The notes under the pieces: generated by a model | What the model was told of the DNA's origin: nothing | The model's database searches: none | What the model saw: the letters and a program-made list of their open reading frames with translations, nothing else | Part shown: one piece after another, positions 7,857 to 17,401 of the stretch | How positions within the stretch are numbered: position 1 is the stretch's first letter | How the letters are laid out: every line of letters begins with the position of its first letter | DNA from: an uncultured Pelagibacteraceae bacterium | Lineage (GTDB): Bacteria; Pseudomonadota; Alphaproteobacteria; Pelagibacterales; Pelagibacteraceae | Direction: 5' to 3' | DNA length: 42,884 nucleotides | Assembly (NCBI GenBank): GCA_902533075.1 | Contig: CACAKN010000009.1 | Coordinates: 1 to 42,884, forward strand | Program-made: the position numbers and the translations under genes

Positions 7857-9620
7857 ATGCCAAGCTATACTGCACCAGTAGAAGACATGATGTTTCTTTT
7901 TGATAAATTAAGAAACAATAAAAATTATAATGAGTTAGAAAAATATAAAGAAGTAAGTTCAGACCTTGTAAAAGATATCTTACAAGAAGCAGCAAAAATT
8001 AATCAAAACCTTATTTTACCACTTGCAAAAGCTGGTGATGAAAATCCAGCAGTTTTAGAAAATGGAGTTGTGCGAACACCTCCAGGATATAAAGAAGCAT
8101 ATAAAAAATATATTGAAGATGGTTGGACATCTTTATCTTGTGATCCCAAATATGGTGGACAAGGCATGCCAAAAACAGTAAGTGCATTTTTTGATGAAAT
8201 GCTATCTTCTGCAAGTTTATCCTTTAAACTTTATAGTGAATTAAGCATAGGTGCATATAATTGTATTAATCATCATGCTTCAGATGAATTAAAAAATAAA
8301 TATTTACCAAAAATAGTTGAAGGTAAATGGAGTGGCACTATGTGTTTAACAGAGCCTGTTTGCGGAACAGATTTAGGGCTTTTAAAAACTAAAGCAGAAA
8401 AACAAAATGATGGAACATATAAAATTAGTGGACAAAAAATATTTATTACCTCAGGAGATCACGATTTAACTGAGAATATTATTCATTTAGTGATTGCCAG
8501 AGCGACTGACTCACCAGTGGGTACGAAAGGCATCAGTTTATTTTTAGTACCTAAATTTGTAGTAAATCAAGATGGAAGTGTTGGTCCAAGAAATGGGATT
8601 TCAACAGGATCTATCGAAAGTAAAATGGGTATAAAAGGTTCTGCGACGTGTGTATTAAACTTTGATGAGGCCACTGGTTATATGATTGGCAAAAAGGATA
8701 AAGGTTTAAATGCCATGTTTACAATGATGAATCTTGAAAGAATAGTTGTTGGTATTCAAGGTTTAGGTATTTCAGAAATTGCTTATCAAAACTCACTTGC
8801 TTATGCAAAAGAGAGAAAACAAGGCAAGACTAATAAAACTAAATCTGCTAATGGTGCTGATTTTATAATTGAACATGCAGATATAAGAAGATCATTATTA
8901 AACATGAAATCAATTATTGAAGGTGAGAGAGCTTTATGTTTTTGGTTATCACAGCAAACTGAAGTTAGTTTAAATCATCATGATGAAAAAGTACGTCAGG
9001 AAGCATCTGATTTTGTTTCACTGATGACACCAGTGGTAAAATCATTATTTACTGATTTAGGTATGGAAATTACTAATGATGCTATGCAAATTCATGGAGG
9101 TTATGGTTATACAAAAGATCAAGGAATAGAACAATTGTATAGAGATAATAGAATAACTCCAATATACGAAGGTACAAATTCAGTACAAGCTGCAGATTTA
9201 GTTTTTAGAAAATTATCTAATAAAAATGGAGACATAATTAACAAATACATAGATTTAATAAAAACTGAAACTGATTTAGATAACGAAAAAATTAAGCCAT
9301 TTATCAAAGAATTTAAGTATTATTTGAATATTTTAATTAAGTTTAGTCAATGGATAAAAGAAAAAACCAAAACAGATAAAGATGATGTTAGCGCTGCAGC
9401 TAATGATTATCTGAAAACTCTTGGTTTTGTTTCAGTAGCATATGCCTGGATAAAGGTTCTAGATGTGAGTTTTAAAGATTATAATGAGAACAAAAACTTT
9501 TATGATGATAAAATTAATACCGCAAAATTTTATTTTGATAAAGTTTTACCTAGAGCTGAACAACATTATAAATCTGCTATTTCTGGAAGCTCAAGTATAA
9601 TGAATTTTAAATTTAATTAA
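7857..9620 (+). CDS. dmdC: 3-(methylthio)propanoyl-CoA dehydrogenase (DmdC)
   Basis: DmdC is an FAD acyl-CoA dehydrogenase that oxidises methylmercaptopropionyl-CoA to methylthioacryloyl-CoA, the third step of DMSP demethylation. At 587 residues it belongs to the long acyl-CoA dehydrogenase group. It shows MCLTEPVCGTDLGLLKTKAE and KISGQKIFITSGDHD in the FAD/substrate core, QIHGGYGYTKDQGIEQLYRD, and IYEGTNSVQA with the probable catalytic base Glu438. A C-terminal helical extension follows, as in DmdC. The specific assignment rests on adjacency to dmdB and dmdA; motifs alone would only give a long-form acyl-CoA dehydrogenase. dmdB begins 1 nt downstream. Confidence 0.88.
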   Translation: MPSYTAPVEDMMFLFDKLRNNKNYNELEKYKEVSSDLVKDILQEAAKINQNLILPLAKAGDENPAVLENGVVRTPPGYKEAYKKYIEDGWTSLSCDPKYGGQGMPKTVSAFFDEMLSSASLSFKLYSELSIGAYNCINHHASDELKNKYLPKIVEGKWSGTMCLTEPVCGTDLGLLKTKAEKQNDGTYKISGQKIFITSGDHDLTENIIHLVIARATDSPVGTKGISLFLVPKFVVNQDGSVGPRNGISTGSIESKMGIKGSATCVLNFDEATGYMIGKKDKGLNAMFTMMNLERIVVGIQGLGISEIAYQNSLAYAKERKQGKTNKTKSANGADFIIEHADIRRSLLNMKSIIEGERALCFWLSQQTEVSLNHHDEKVRQEASDFVSLMTPVVKSLFTDLGMEITNDAMQIHGGYGYTKDQGIEQLYRDNRITPIYEGTNSVQAADLVFRKLSNKNGDIINKYIDLIKTETDLDNEKIKPFIKEFKYYLNILIKFSQWIKEKTKTDKDDVSAAANDYLKTLGFVSVAYAWIKVLDVSFKDYNENKNFYDDKINTAKFYFDKVLPRAEQHYKSAISGSSSIMNFKFN

Positions 9621-9621
9621 A

Positions 9622-11238
9622 ATGAGTCATTACGATACAAATTTAGATAAGAATGCTGCAAATTATGTCCCTTTAACTCCTTTATCTTTTTTAGAGAGAG
9701 CAAAAGATGTTTATCCAAATTATCAGGCAATAATATATGAAGATAGAAAATATACTTGGAGTGAAGTTTATAAGAGAGTTACCAAATTTGCTAGTGCACT
9801 AGAAAAAATTGGTATTAAAAAAGGAGATACTGTTTCGTTCCTAGCCTATAACACTCCAGAAATTTTTGAGGCTCATTATTCAGTTCCAATGACAGGTGCA
9901 GTATTAAATACAATTAATATTAGATTAGATGCAAATACTATCTCATATATCTTGAATCATAGTGATGCAAAAGTATTGGTAGTTGATAGACAGCTTCATC
10001 TAGAAGTGAAAAAAGCTTTAAGCAAACTAGACAAAAAAATAACAATCATTGATATTCATGATAAATTTGCTGATCAGTCAAAATTAGAAAAAATTGGCGA
10101 TTTAGAATATGAAAATTTTCTTAATACAGGTGATGATGATTATATTTGGAATATGCCCGAAGATGAGTGGCAGGCTATATCTTTAAGTTATACCTCAGGT
10201 ACAACAGGAAATCCTAAAGGTGTTGTTTATCATCATAGAGGTTCTTATTTAATGTCAACTGGAAGTGCTGTTGCTTGGAATATGCCCAATAGATTAAATT
10301 TCTTAACAGTTGTTCCAATGTTTCACTGTAATGGTTGGTGTTATCCCTGGACAGTTCCAATGTTGAATGGAAGAACTATTTGTTTAAGAAACATAGATAT
10401 CAAAAAGATTTTTGAGTTAATAGATAAATATAATGTTACTCATTTTGGGGGCGCACCGATTGTATTAAATATGATAACAGGTGCCCCTGAAAATGATCGA
10501 AAAAAATTAAAGAATAAAGTTCATGTGCTTACTGCAGGTGCTCCGCCTCCAAGTATAATTTTTAAAAAAATGAAAGAACTTGGTTTTGAAGTAATGCATG
10601 TTTATGGTTTAACCGAAACCTATGGTCATGTCACACAATGTGCTTGGAATGAAGATTGGAATGTATTTGACGAAGAAAAACAAAATGAAATTAAAGCCAG
10701 ACAAGGAGTTAGATATCCTAATCTTGAGGGAGCAGCGATCATGGATCCTGAAACTATGAAAGAGGTTCCAAAAGATGGAAAAACAATTGGTGAGATTATG
10801 CTTAAAGGAAATGTAGTCATGAAAGGTTATTTCAAAGATAAGGTTGCAACAGATAAAGCTATGGCTGGTGGATGGTTTCATTCTGGAGATTTAGCGGTTA
10901 TGCATCCAGACGGATATGTAAAAATACAAGATAGATCAAAAGATATAATTATTTCTGGTGGAGAAAATATTTCATCAATTGAAATAGAAAACACTTTAAG
11001 CAAACACCCTTCTGTATCAATTGCTGCAGTAGTAGCTAAACCTGATGAAAAGTGGGGAGAAGTTCCTTGTGCATTTATTGAAATGGTTAAAGATAAACCT
11101 ACTACAGAGAAAGACCTAATAAGCTTTTGTAAAGAAACTTTGGCTGGTTTTAAGGTTCCCAAACAGGTTGTTTTCTGTGAATTACCAAAAACTTCTACAG
11201 GTAAAATTCAAAAATTTGAGCTTAGAAAAAAATTTTAG
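9622..11238 (+). CDS. dmdB: 3-(methylthio)propionyl-CoA ligase (DmdB)
   Basis: DmdB activates 3-methylthiopropionate (MMPA) with ATP and CoA, the second step of DMSP demethylation. The 538-residue protein is an ANL-superfamily acyl-CoA synthetase. It shows the P-loop YTSGTTGNPKGV (residues 190-201), the VYGLTETYGH motif, GWFHSGDLAVMHPDGY, the hinge KDIIISGGENISSIEIE and the C-terminal catalytic Lys528 in TSTGKIQKFELRK. It starts 1 nt after dmdC. The substrate is inferred from its position between dmdC and dmdA; other medium-chain acyl-CoA ligases share these motifs. Confidence 0.88.
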   Translation: MSHYDTNLDKNAANYVPLTPLSFLERAKDVYPNYQAIIYEDRKYTWSEVYKRVTKFASALEKIGIKKGDTVSFLAYNTPEIFEAHYSVPMTGAVLNTINIRLDANTISYILNHSDAKVLVVDRQLHLEVKKALSKLDKKITIIDIHDKFADQSKLEKIGDLEYENFLNTGDDDYIWNMPEDEWQAISLSYTSGTTGNPKGVVYHHRGSYLMSTGSAVAWNMPNRLNFLTVVPMFHCNGWCYPWTVPMLNGRTICLRNIDIKKIFELIDKYNVTHFGGAPIVLNMITGAPENDRKKLKNKVHVLTAGAPPPSIIFKKMKELGFEVMHVYGLTETYGHVTQCAWNEDWNVFDEEKQNEIKARQGVRYPNLEGAAIMDPETMKEVPKDGKTIGEIMLKGNVVMKGYFKDKVATDKAMAGGWFHSGDLAVMHPDGYVKIQDRSKDIIISGGENISSIEIENTLSKHPSVSIAAVVAKPDEKWGEVPCAFIEMVKDKPTTEKDLISFCKETLAGFKVPKQVVFCELPKTSTGKIQKFELRKKF

Positions 11239-11246
11239 GTAATTAA

Positions 11247-12023
11247 TTGATAATAAAAATTGAAAATAAAAGTGTTCATGCGTCTGATGCTGGACAAGGA
11301 ATTGATAGTTCAAAAGAGACAATAGTTTTTCTCCATGGAAGTGGTCTTTCTCATATTGTCTGGTCTTTAACAGAACAGTTTTTTTCAAATAGAAATTTTA
11401 ATGTTTTATCAATTGATTTACCTGGACATGGAAATTCTGAAGGACCATGTTTAGATAGCATAGAAAAAATTGCAGATTGGTTAGAAAAAGTATTTGTAAT
11501 GTTAAAGTTGAATAATTTGATTCTTGTAGGGCACTCTCAAGGCTGTCTAGAAATTCTTGAATATTCTTTTAAATTTAAAGATAAATTAAAAAAAATAGTT
11601 TTCATGGGAGGTTCTTACAAAATGCCAGTTAATAAAGATTTAATTGATTTGGCATCAAACGGAGACTCTGACGCTGTTAAGTTAATGATGAAATGGGGTT
11701 ATGAGGGGTCAAAAAAATTTATTGGTGGAAATCCCATAGAAAGAATAATCCAATCTCCTGGTGATATAAAAGAAATTTTAGCAGTCGATCTTATTGCTTG
11801 CAATGATTATGCGAATGGATCAGAAGCAGCTAAAGCAATTAATTGTCCAACACTGTTAATACTTGGTCAGTTAGATAAAATGGTAAATTTAGAAGTTGGA
11901 AAAAAATTTGCAAAGATAGTTAAAAATTCGACAACTCATATAATTGATGGATGTGGACATATGATTATGATTGAAAAAGCGTTTGAAATGAGAGAAAAGG
12001 TCTTAGAATTTTTAAAAAAATGA
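11247..12023 (+). CDS. Alpha/beta hydrolase inside the DMSP demethylation cluster
   Basis: This 258-residue alpha/beta-fold hydrolase has an intact catalytic triad: Ser97 in LVGHSQGC, Asp210 in LILGQLDKM and His238 in DGCGHMIM. The oxyanion-hole motif FLHGSG lies at residues 28-33. No signal peptide is seen, so it should be cytoplasmic. The start is taken as TTG at 11247, since no ATG gives a complete N-terminal strand. Its stop overlaps the dmdA ATG (ATGA), so it is translated together with dmdA. Its substrate is not known to me. Position suggests a thioester or sulfur-containing ester linked to methylthio-compounds, but that is inference. Confidence 0.85.
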   Translation: MIIKIENKSVHASDAGQGIDSSKETIVFLHGSGLSHIVWSLTEQFFSNRNFNVLSIDLPGHGNSEGPCLDSIEKIADWLEKVFVMLKLNNLILVGHSQGCLEILEYSFKFKDKLKKIVFMGGSYKMPVNKDLIDLASNGDSDAVKLMMKWGYEGSKKFIGGNPIERIIQSPGDIKEILAVDLIACNDYANGSEAAKAINCPTLLILGQLDKMVNLEVGKKFAKIVKNSTTHIIDGCGHMIMIEKAFEMREKVLEFLKK

Positions 12024-13129
12024 AAAACTTTCAAATTGTAAAATCTAGAAGATTAAGAAGCACTCCTTATACAGACAGGATAGAGTCTCATGGTGTGAGC
12101 AGTTACACTGTTTATAATCATATGCTACTACCAGCAACATTTAAATCTTTAGAATCTGATTATGAACATTTGAAAAAATTTGTTCAGGTGTGGGATGTTG
12201 CTGCAGAGAGACAAGTAGAAATTTCAGGAAAAGACTCAGCAAAATTAGTTCAATTGATGACTTGTAGAGATTTATCAAAATCAAAAGTTGGTAGATGCTA
12301 TTATGCACCATTAATTGATGATGATGGTCTTTTAGTTAATGATCCAATTATAAATAAAATAGCTGAAGATAGATGGTGGTTGTCAATTGCAGACTCAGAT
12401 GTAATTTTTTTTGCCAAGGGACTTGCAGCGGGAAATAAATTTGATGTTCAAATTAATGAACCTAATGTAAATATTTTAGCAGTTCAAGGCCCACTCTCTA
12501 ACGATCTGATGGCAAAATTATTTGGTGAAGAAATAAGACAATTAAAATTTTTCAATTTTAATTACTACGAATTTAAAGGTAAAAGATATTTTATTGCAAG
12601 GTCGGGATGGTCAAAGCAAACGGGATTTGAAATTTATGTTGAAGATGATTTAGCTGGGCAAGATTTATATGATTATTTATTTGAATTTGGACAAGAATTT
12701 AATGTTAAAGCAGGATGTCCTAATCTGATAGAACGAATAGAATCAGCATTACTATCTTATGGAAATGATTTTGATAACAGAGATAATCCGTTCGAAGCAA
12801 ATTTTGATAAGTATATTAATTTAGATAGTGAGATAAATTTTTTAGGTAAAGAAAAACTTAAAAAAATAAAAGAAGATGGAATTACAAGAAAATTAATGGG
12901 TGTTAAAATTGATCACGATAAAATTGATATGTATTGCGAAAAGACACTACTTGATGACAATAATAATATTGTAGGCTATGTTAGATCTGCAACTTATTCA
13001 CCATCTTTTAAAAAAGTTATAGGTATTGCTATGATTAATAAACCTTATTGGGATAATAAAACCCAATTTAAGATAGATATTGATGAAAAAATATTTGTAG
13101 GAACAGTTTGCGATTTACCTTTCATTTAG
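12020..13129 (+). CDS. dmdA: Dimethylsulfoniopropionate demethylase (DmdA)
   Basis: DmdA transfers a methyl group from DMSP to tetrahydrofolate, yielding 3-methylthiopropionate and 5-methyl-THF. At 369 residues it is a GcvT-like aminomethyltransferase-fold protein. Visible are the N-terminal [18 protein letters not shown] segment, [16 protein letters not shown], a [15 protein letters not shown] segment, the [16 protein letters not shown] loop and [16 protein letters not shown]. The N-terminal arrangement and the TPYTDRIE motif distinguish DmdA from glycine-cleavage T protein as I recall them, and the dmdC-dmdB-hydrolase-dmdA order is the known SAR11 arrangement. This is the first step of the pathway although the last gene of the cluster. 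Confidence 0.92.
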   Translation: MKNFQIVKSRRLRSTPYTDRIESHGVSSYTVYNHMLLPATFKSLESDYEHLKKFVQVWDVAAERQVEISGKDSAKLVQLMTCRDLSKSKVGRCYYAPLIDDDGLLVNDPIINKIAEDRWWLSIADSDVIFFAKGLAAGNKFDVQINEPNVNILAVQGPLSNDLMAKLFGEEIRQLKFFNFNYYEFKGKRYFIARSGWSKQTGFEIYVEDDLAGQDLYDYLFEFGQEFNVKAGCPNLIERIESALLSYGNDFDNRDNPFEANFDKYINLDSEINFLGKEKLKKIKEDGITRKLMGVKIDHDKIDMYCEKTLLDDNNNIVGYVRSATYSPSFKKVIGIAMINKPYWDNKTQFKIDIDEKIFVGTVCDLPFI

Positions 13130-13144
13130 TATAAAACTTACATC

Positions 13145-14152
13145 ATGGATATTGCAATAGTTGGAGCAACAGGAAATGTTGGAAGAAAAACCTTAGAAGT
13201 TCTTGAAAAAAAAGAACTGTCCATTGATAGTCTTTATTTAGTTGCTTCATCAAAAAGTGTGGGTAAAAAAATTAATTTTAAAGGTAGGGATCATGAAGTT
13301 TTTGATTTGGAAAGTTTTGATTTTTCCAAAGTTAGAATTGCTTTTTTTGCAGCCGGAGGAAAAGTTTCAGAAAAATTTGCCGAAAAGGCTGCAAAAGATT
13401 GTATTGTAATTGACAATTCTAGTTTTTATAGAATGGATCCAGATGTACCTTTGATAGTCCCACAAGTTAATTCAAATCATTTAGATAGAATAAAAAAGAA
13501 TATTATTGCTAACCCAAATTGTTCAACAGCACAATTAGTTATTGCCTTAAAACCTTTACATGATTTATTTACAATTAAAAGAATAGTTGTCTCAACGTAC
13601 CAATCAGTATCTGGTGGTGGTAAAGCACCTATGGATGAATTAATTGAACAAACAAAATTGGCTTTAGATGGTAAAAAAGTAAAATCCAAAAATTTTACAA
13701 AACAAATAGCTTTTAATGCTATTCCTCACATTGATGTATTTTCAAATGATGGTTATACAAAAGAAGAATTGAAAATGACCAACGAAACAAAAAAAATTTT
13801 AGGTGATAAAATTGATTTAACAGCAACATGTGTGAGATTACCAATATCCGTATCACATTCTGAGTCAGTTAATTTACAATTTGAAAAACCCTTTTCTCTT
13901 GAAAAAGTGAGAAACGCATTAGATAGTTTTGAGGGCTGTAAAGTTATTGATGAAAGAATTGATGGTGGATACTTAACACCATTAGAAGCTGAGGGAAAAG
14001 ATGAAACATTTATTTCAAGGATTAGAGAAGACAAGACTGTAAAAAATGGATTAAACTTGTGGATTGTTTCAGATAATCTTCTAAGGGGTGCAGCTTTGAA
14101 TGCAGTAGAAATAGCTGAGACATTAATTAAAAATAATTTTTATGGAAAATAA
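13145..14152 (+). CDS. asd: Aspartate-semialdehyde dehydrogenase
   Basis: Asd reduces aspartyl phosphate to aspartate semialdehyde with NADPH, the branch point for lysine/DAP, threonine and methionine. The 335-residue product shows the NADP-binding VGATGNVGRKTLEVL, the active site Cys126 in NPNCSTAQLV, the SGGGKAPMDEL loop and the substrate-binding RLPISVSHSESVNL. The ATG at 13145 follows dmdA by 15 nt. The C-terminal end overlaps sdhC by 11 bp. Its placement after the leuCDB genes is common in alphaproteobacteria; here the DMSP genes lie in between. Confidence 0.96.
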   Translation: MDIAIVGATGNVGRKTLEVLEKKELSIDSLYLVASSKSVGKKINFKGRDHEVFDLESFDFSKVRIAFFAAGGKVSEKFAEKAAKDCIVIDNSSFYRMDPDVPLIVPQVNSNHLDRIKKNIIANPNCSTAQLVIALKPLHDLFTIKRIVVSTYQSVSGGGKAPMDELIEQTKLALDGKKVKSKNFTKQIAFNAIPHIDVFSNDGYTKEELKMTNETKKILGDKIDLTATCVRLPISVSHSESVNLQFEKPFSLEKVRNALDSFEGCKVIDERIDGGYLTPLEAEGKDETFISRIREDKTVKNGLNLWIVSDNLLRGAALNAVEIAETLIKNNFYGK

Positions 14153-14525
14153 AACGCCACTATCTCCTCACATTCAAATTTATAAATGGCATATTTCATC
14201 ATTAGTATCTATATCGCATAGAATTACAGGAATAATAAATATAATTGCAATTACATTTATTTGTTTATTAGCTTCAGCGCTTATTTTTGGTGAGAGTAAT
14301 TATGAATTTATTAATTTATTTTTAAGTTCTTTTTTAGGAAAATTTATCATGCTTGGAATTACATGGTCATTTTCTTTTCAAATTTTGAGTGAGATTAGAC
14401 ATTTAATTATGGATTTTGGTTATGGTTTTGAACTTAAAACAACAAAGATAACTGGATTGATTGTAATATTTGGGTCAATAGTTCTAACAATATCTTTTTA
14501 TTTAATTGGAAAAAATTTTTTTTAA
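14142..14525 (+). CDS. sdhC: Succinate dehydrogenase cytochrome b556 subunit
   Basis: SdhC is one of two membrane anchors of complex II and helps bind heme b and ubiquinone. The 127-residue protein has three predicted membrane helices. The N-terminal LSPHIQIYKW and SISHRITG motif (Ser24, His26, Arg27) is characteristic of the quinone site. RHLIMDFGYG carries His87, the probable heme ligand. The gene overlaps the end of asd by 11 bp and is followed by sdhD 1 nt after its stop, so the operon sdhCDAB probably shares transcription with asd. Confidence 0.95.
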   Translation: MENKTPLSPHIQIYKWHISSLVSISHRITGIINIIAITFICLLASALIFGESNYEFINLFLSSFLGKFIMLGITWSFSFQILSEIRHLIMDFGYGFELKTTKITGLIVIFGSIVLTISFYLIGKNFF

Positions 14526-14526
14526 A

Positions 14527-14850
14527 ATGATTAATGCAACAAAGAAATGGATTTTTTTAAAGATTAGTGGGGGAACATTAATTCCATTAATGATATGGTT
14601 TATAATAAATTTTATTATAATTTATGATCAAGATTACTCCATTATTGTAAAATTTTTTTCAGATCCATTTTCAAAGTTTTTGTTTAGCTTGTTTATTATT
14701 AATGCTTATTTTTTTTCAGCATTGAGTATTAGTGAGGTTTTTGAAGATTATATCAAAAATGGTAAAATCAAAAATGTCGCAAATAGACTTTTATATGCAT
14801 CGGCGGTGGTAATTCCATTAATTACAATTATATTAATAACTATGTTATGA
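14527..14850 (+). CDS. sdhD: Succinate dehydrogenase membrane anchor subunit
   Basis: This 107-residue protein with three hydrophobic segments sits between sdhC and sdhA, where the second anchor of complex II is always encoded. Sequence conservation is low, as usual for Sdh[16 protein letters not shown] forms the last helix and an acidic stretch precedes it. I chose the ATG at 14527 over the in-frame TTG at 14506, which lies within the sdhC C-terminus. The stop overlaps the sdhA start (ATGA). No obvious histidine heme ligand is present in the middle helix, so heme ligation may rest mainly on SdhC. Confidence 0.88.
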   Translation: MINATKKWIFLKISGGTLIPLMIWFIINFIIIYDQDYSIIVKFFSDPFSKFLFSLFIINAYFFSALSISEVFEDYIKNGKIKNVANRLLYASAVVIPLITIILITML

Positions 14851-16622
14851 GTTCATACAAAATTATAGATCATAAATATGATGTGGTAGTTCTTGGTGCC
14901 GGTGGTTCGGGTTTAAGAGCTGCAGTCGGCCTAAGTGAGGCAGGATTAAAGACGGCATGTATTTCTAAGGTATTTCCAACAAGAAGTCATACCTCAGCTG
15001 CTCAAGGAGGTATTTCGGCAGCTCTTGGTAACATGGGAGAGGATGATTGGCGTTGGCATATGTATGATACAGTTAAAGGAGCAGACTGGTTAGGAGATCA
15101 AGATAGTATAGAGTATCTTTGTAAAGAGGCACCAAAAGCAGTAATCGAACTAGAAAAATATGGTGTTCCTTTTAGTAGAACAGAAGATGGAAAAATTTAT
15201 CAAAGACCATTTGGGGGAATGACGAAAAATTATGGAAATGGGATTGTTCAAAGAACTTGTGCAGCAGCTGATAGAACAGGCCATGCAATTTTACATACTT
15301 TATATGGACAAGCCTTAAAACATAAAACTGAATTTTTTATAGAATATTTTGCGTTGGACCTCTTAATGAAAGATGGTGAATGTAAAGGCTTGATTGCTTG
15401 GAATTTAAATGATGGAACAATTCATAGATTTAGAGCACACACAGTAATTATTGCAACAGGTGGTTATGGTAAAGTTTACTACTCAGCGACATCTGCACAT
15501 ACCTGCACTGGAGATGGAAATGCAATGGTTTTAAGAGCTGGATTGCCTTTACAAGATATGGAGTTTGTTCAATTTCATCCAACTGGAATATATGGACATG
15601 GTACTTTAATAACAGAAGGAGCAAGAGGAGAGGGAGGATATCTTACGAATTCTAAAGGAGAAAGATTTATGGAAAGATATGCTCCAAAAGCAAAAGATTT
15701 AGCATCTCGAGATGTAGTGAGCAGATCAATGTCAATCGAAATTAATGAGGGAAGGGGCGTTGGTAAAGAACAAGATCATGTTCATTTAAACTTAAATCAT
15801 TTAGATAAAGAAATTATTGAAAGTAGATTACCAGGCATAACTGATGCAGCAAGATTATTTGCAAACGTAGATGTAACTAAAGAACCGATTCCTGTTGTTC
15901 CAACAGTCCATTACAATATGGGGGGTATTCCTACAAATTATAAAGGAGAGGTATTGACGGTTAATGGATCAGAAAAAACCGTTCCTGGTTTAATGGCAAT
16001 AGGTGAAGCGGCGTGTGTTTCAGTTCATGGAGCAAACAGATTGGGATCTAATTCTTTAATTGATTTAGTCGTATTTGGGAGAGCAGCAGCAAAAAGAGCC
16101 TCAGAGCTAGTTAAACCTGGAACACCACATGAAGAAATTAGTGAGACCGAAACGCAAAAATGTATTGATAGATTTGATAAAATAAGAAATGCAAAAGGTG
16201 ATACAGGAACAGCAGAACTAAGATTAGCAATGCAAAAAACAATGCAGTCTAAATGTGCTGTTTTCAGAACAGAAAAAACTCTTAAAGAAGGAGTTGAAGA
16301 AATAAGAAAAACATATGATGGTTTAGATTCATTGTCAGTTAAAGATAAGTCATTAATTTTTAATACTGACTTGGTAGAAACTTTAGAGTTTGATAATTTG
16401 ATTAGACAGGCGGTAGTAACTGTAGACTCTGCATATAATAGAAAAGAAAGTAGAGGAGCGCACGCTAGAGAAGATTATCCAAAAAGAGATGATGAAAAAT
16501 TTATGCAACATACACTTGCTTGGTGTGATGGAAAAAACACAAAAATAAGCTATCGGGAGGTTCATAAGTCTACTCTCACAAATGAAGTTCAATACTTTCC
16601 GCCTCAAGAAAGAGTTTATTAA
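14847..16622 (+). CDS. sdhA: Succinate dehydrogenase flavoprotein subunit
   Basis: SdhA oxidises succinate to fumarate using covalently bound FAD, on the cytoplasmic face of complex II. The 591-residue protein has the dinucleotide fold [12 protein letters not shown] (residues 15-26). His48 in [11 protein letters not shown] is the residue that carries covalent FAD. Also visible are [11 protein letters not shown], the GARGEGGYL loop, HYNMGGIPT and [19 protein letters not shown] with the catalytic arginine region. Length is standard. It overlaps sdhD by 4 bp and sdhB by one base (TAATG), a tightly coupled arrangement. Confidence 0.98.
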   Translation: MSSYKIIDHKYDVVVLGAGGSGLRAAVGLSEAGLKTACISKVFPTRSHTSAAQGGISAALGNMGEDDWRWHMYDTVKGADWLGDQDSIEYLCKEAPKAVIELEKYGVPFSRTEDGKIYQRPFGGMTKNYGNGIVQRTCAAADRTGHAILHTLYGQALKHKTEFFIEYFALDLLMKDGECKGLIAWNLNDGTIHRFRAHTVIIATGGYGKVYYSATSAHTCTGDGNAMVLRAGLPLQDMEFVQFHPTGIYGHGTLITEGARGEGGYLTNSKGERFMERYAPKAKDLASRDVVSRSMSIEINEGRGVGKEQDHVHLNLNHLDKEIIESRLPGITDAARLFANVDVTKEPIPVVPTVHYNMGGIPTNYKGEVLTVNGSEKTVPGLMAIGEAACVSVHGANRLGSNSLIDLVVFGRAAAKRASELVKPGTPHEEISETETQKCIDRFDKIRNAKGDTGTAELRLAMQKTMQSKCAVFRTEKTLKEGVEEIRKTYDGLDSLSVKDKSLIFNTDLVETLEFDNLIRQAVVTVDSAYNRKESRGAHAREDYPKRDDEKFMQHTLAWCDGKNTKISYREVHKSTLTNEVQYFPPQERVY

Positions 16623-17401
16623 TGGTTCAGATTAATTTACCTAAAAACTCTCAAGTTCAAAAAGGTAAATATTTCAAAGACAAAACTGGTTCAAAGAATT
16701 TAAGAAAAATTAATGTTTATAGGTGGGATCCTTCGACGGGAGAAAACCCTAGAATTGATACTTATGAAGTTGATATGGATAATTGCCCTTCCAAGGTCTT
16801 AGATATCTTAAATAAAATTAAAAATGAGATTGATCCTACTGTTGCTTACAGAAGATCTTGCGCACATGGAGTTTGTGGTTCTTGTGCAATGAACATGGGT
16901 GGTAAAAATGGTTTAGCATGTACCACACCTCATGCAGAAATCAGTGGCGATATAGACATTTACCCATTGCCACATTTAAGAGTCAAAAAAGATTTAATAG
17001 GTGATTTAGATGGTTTATACAGACAGTACCAATCAATTGAGCCGTGGTTAAAATCAAATTCAAAATCTGATAAAACAGAAATTATTCAATCTAAAAAAGA
17101 TAGGAAAAAACTAGACGGAGCTTATGAATGTATTATGTGTGCATGTTGCTCAACTTCCTGCCCAAGTTATTGGTGGAATGGAGATAAATACTTAGGTCCA
17201 GCTGTATTATTACAAGCATATAGATGGATTGTAGACAGTAGAGACGATGAAAGAGAATCCAGATTAAAAAAAGTTGCCGATGAATTAAAACTTTACAGAT
17301 GTCATACTATTTTGAATTGTACTAGTGCATGTCCTAAAGGATTAAATCCTGCAAAAGCAATTGCAGAAATAAAAAAAATGTTAGCAACTGTTAATCTTTA
17401 A
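16622..17401 (+). CDS. sdhB: Succinate dehydrogenase iron-sulfur subunit
   Basis: SdhB conducts electrons from FAD to ubiquinone through three Fe-S clusters. All cluster cysteines are visible. The [2Fe-2S] ligands are Cys80, Cys85, Cys88 and Cys100 ([12 protein letters not shown] and GLAC). The [4Fe-4S] and [3Fe-4S] ligands lie in [16 protein letters not shown] (from Cys170) and [17 protein letters not shown] (from Cys227). The 259-residue length is normal. It starts one base inside the sdhA stop. Its 3' end overlaps the convergent IclR-type gene by 11 bp, so the two transcripts must read into each other. Confidence 0.98.
   Translation: MVQINLPKNSQVQKGKYFKDKTGSKNLRKINVYRWDPSTGENPRIDTYEVDMDNCPSKVLDILNKIKNEIDPTVAYRRSCAHGVCGSCAMNMGGKNGLACTTPHAEISGDIDIYPLPHLRVKKDLIGDLDGLYRQYQSIEPWLKSNSKSDKTEIIQSKKDRKKLDGAYECIMCACCSTSCPSYWWNGDKYLGPAVLLQAYRWIVDSRDDERESRLKKVADELKLYRCHTILNCTSACPKGLNPAKAIAEIKKMLATVNL

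Noticed and set aside
12020-13129. Glycine-cleavage T protein (gcvT) instead of dmdA
   Set aside because: The fold is shared, but the N-terminal TPYTDRIE segment and the dmdC-dmdB neighbours favour DmdA, and no gcvH or gcvP is nearby.
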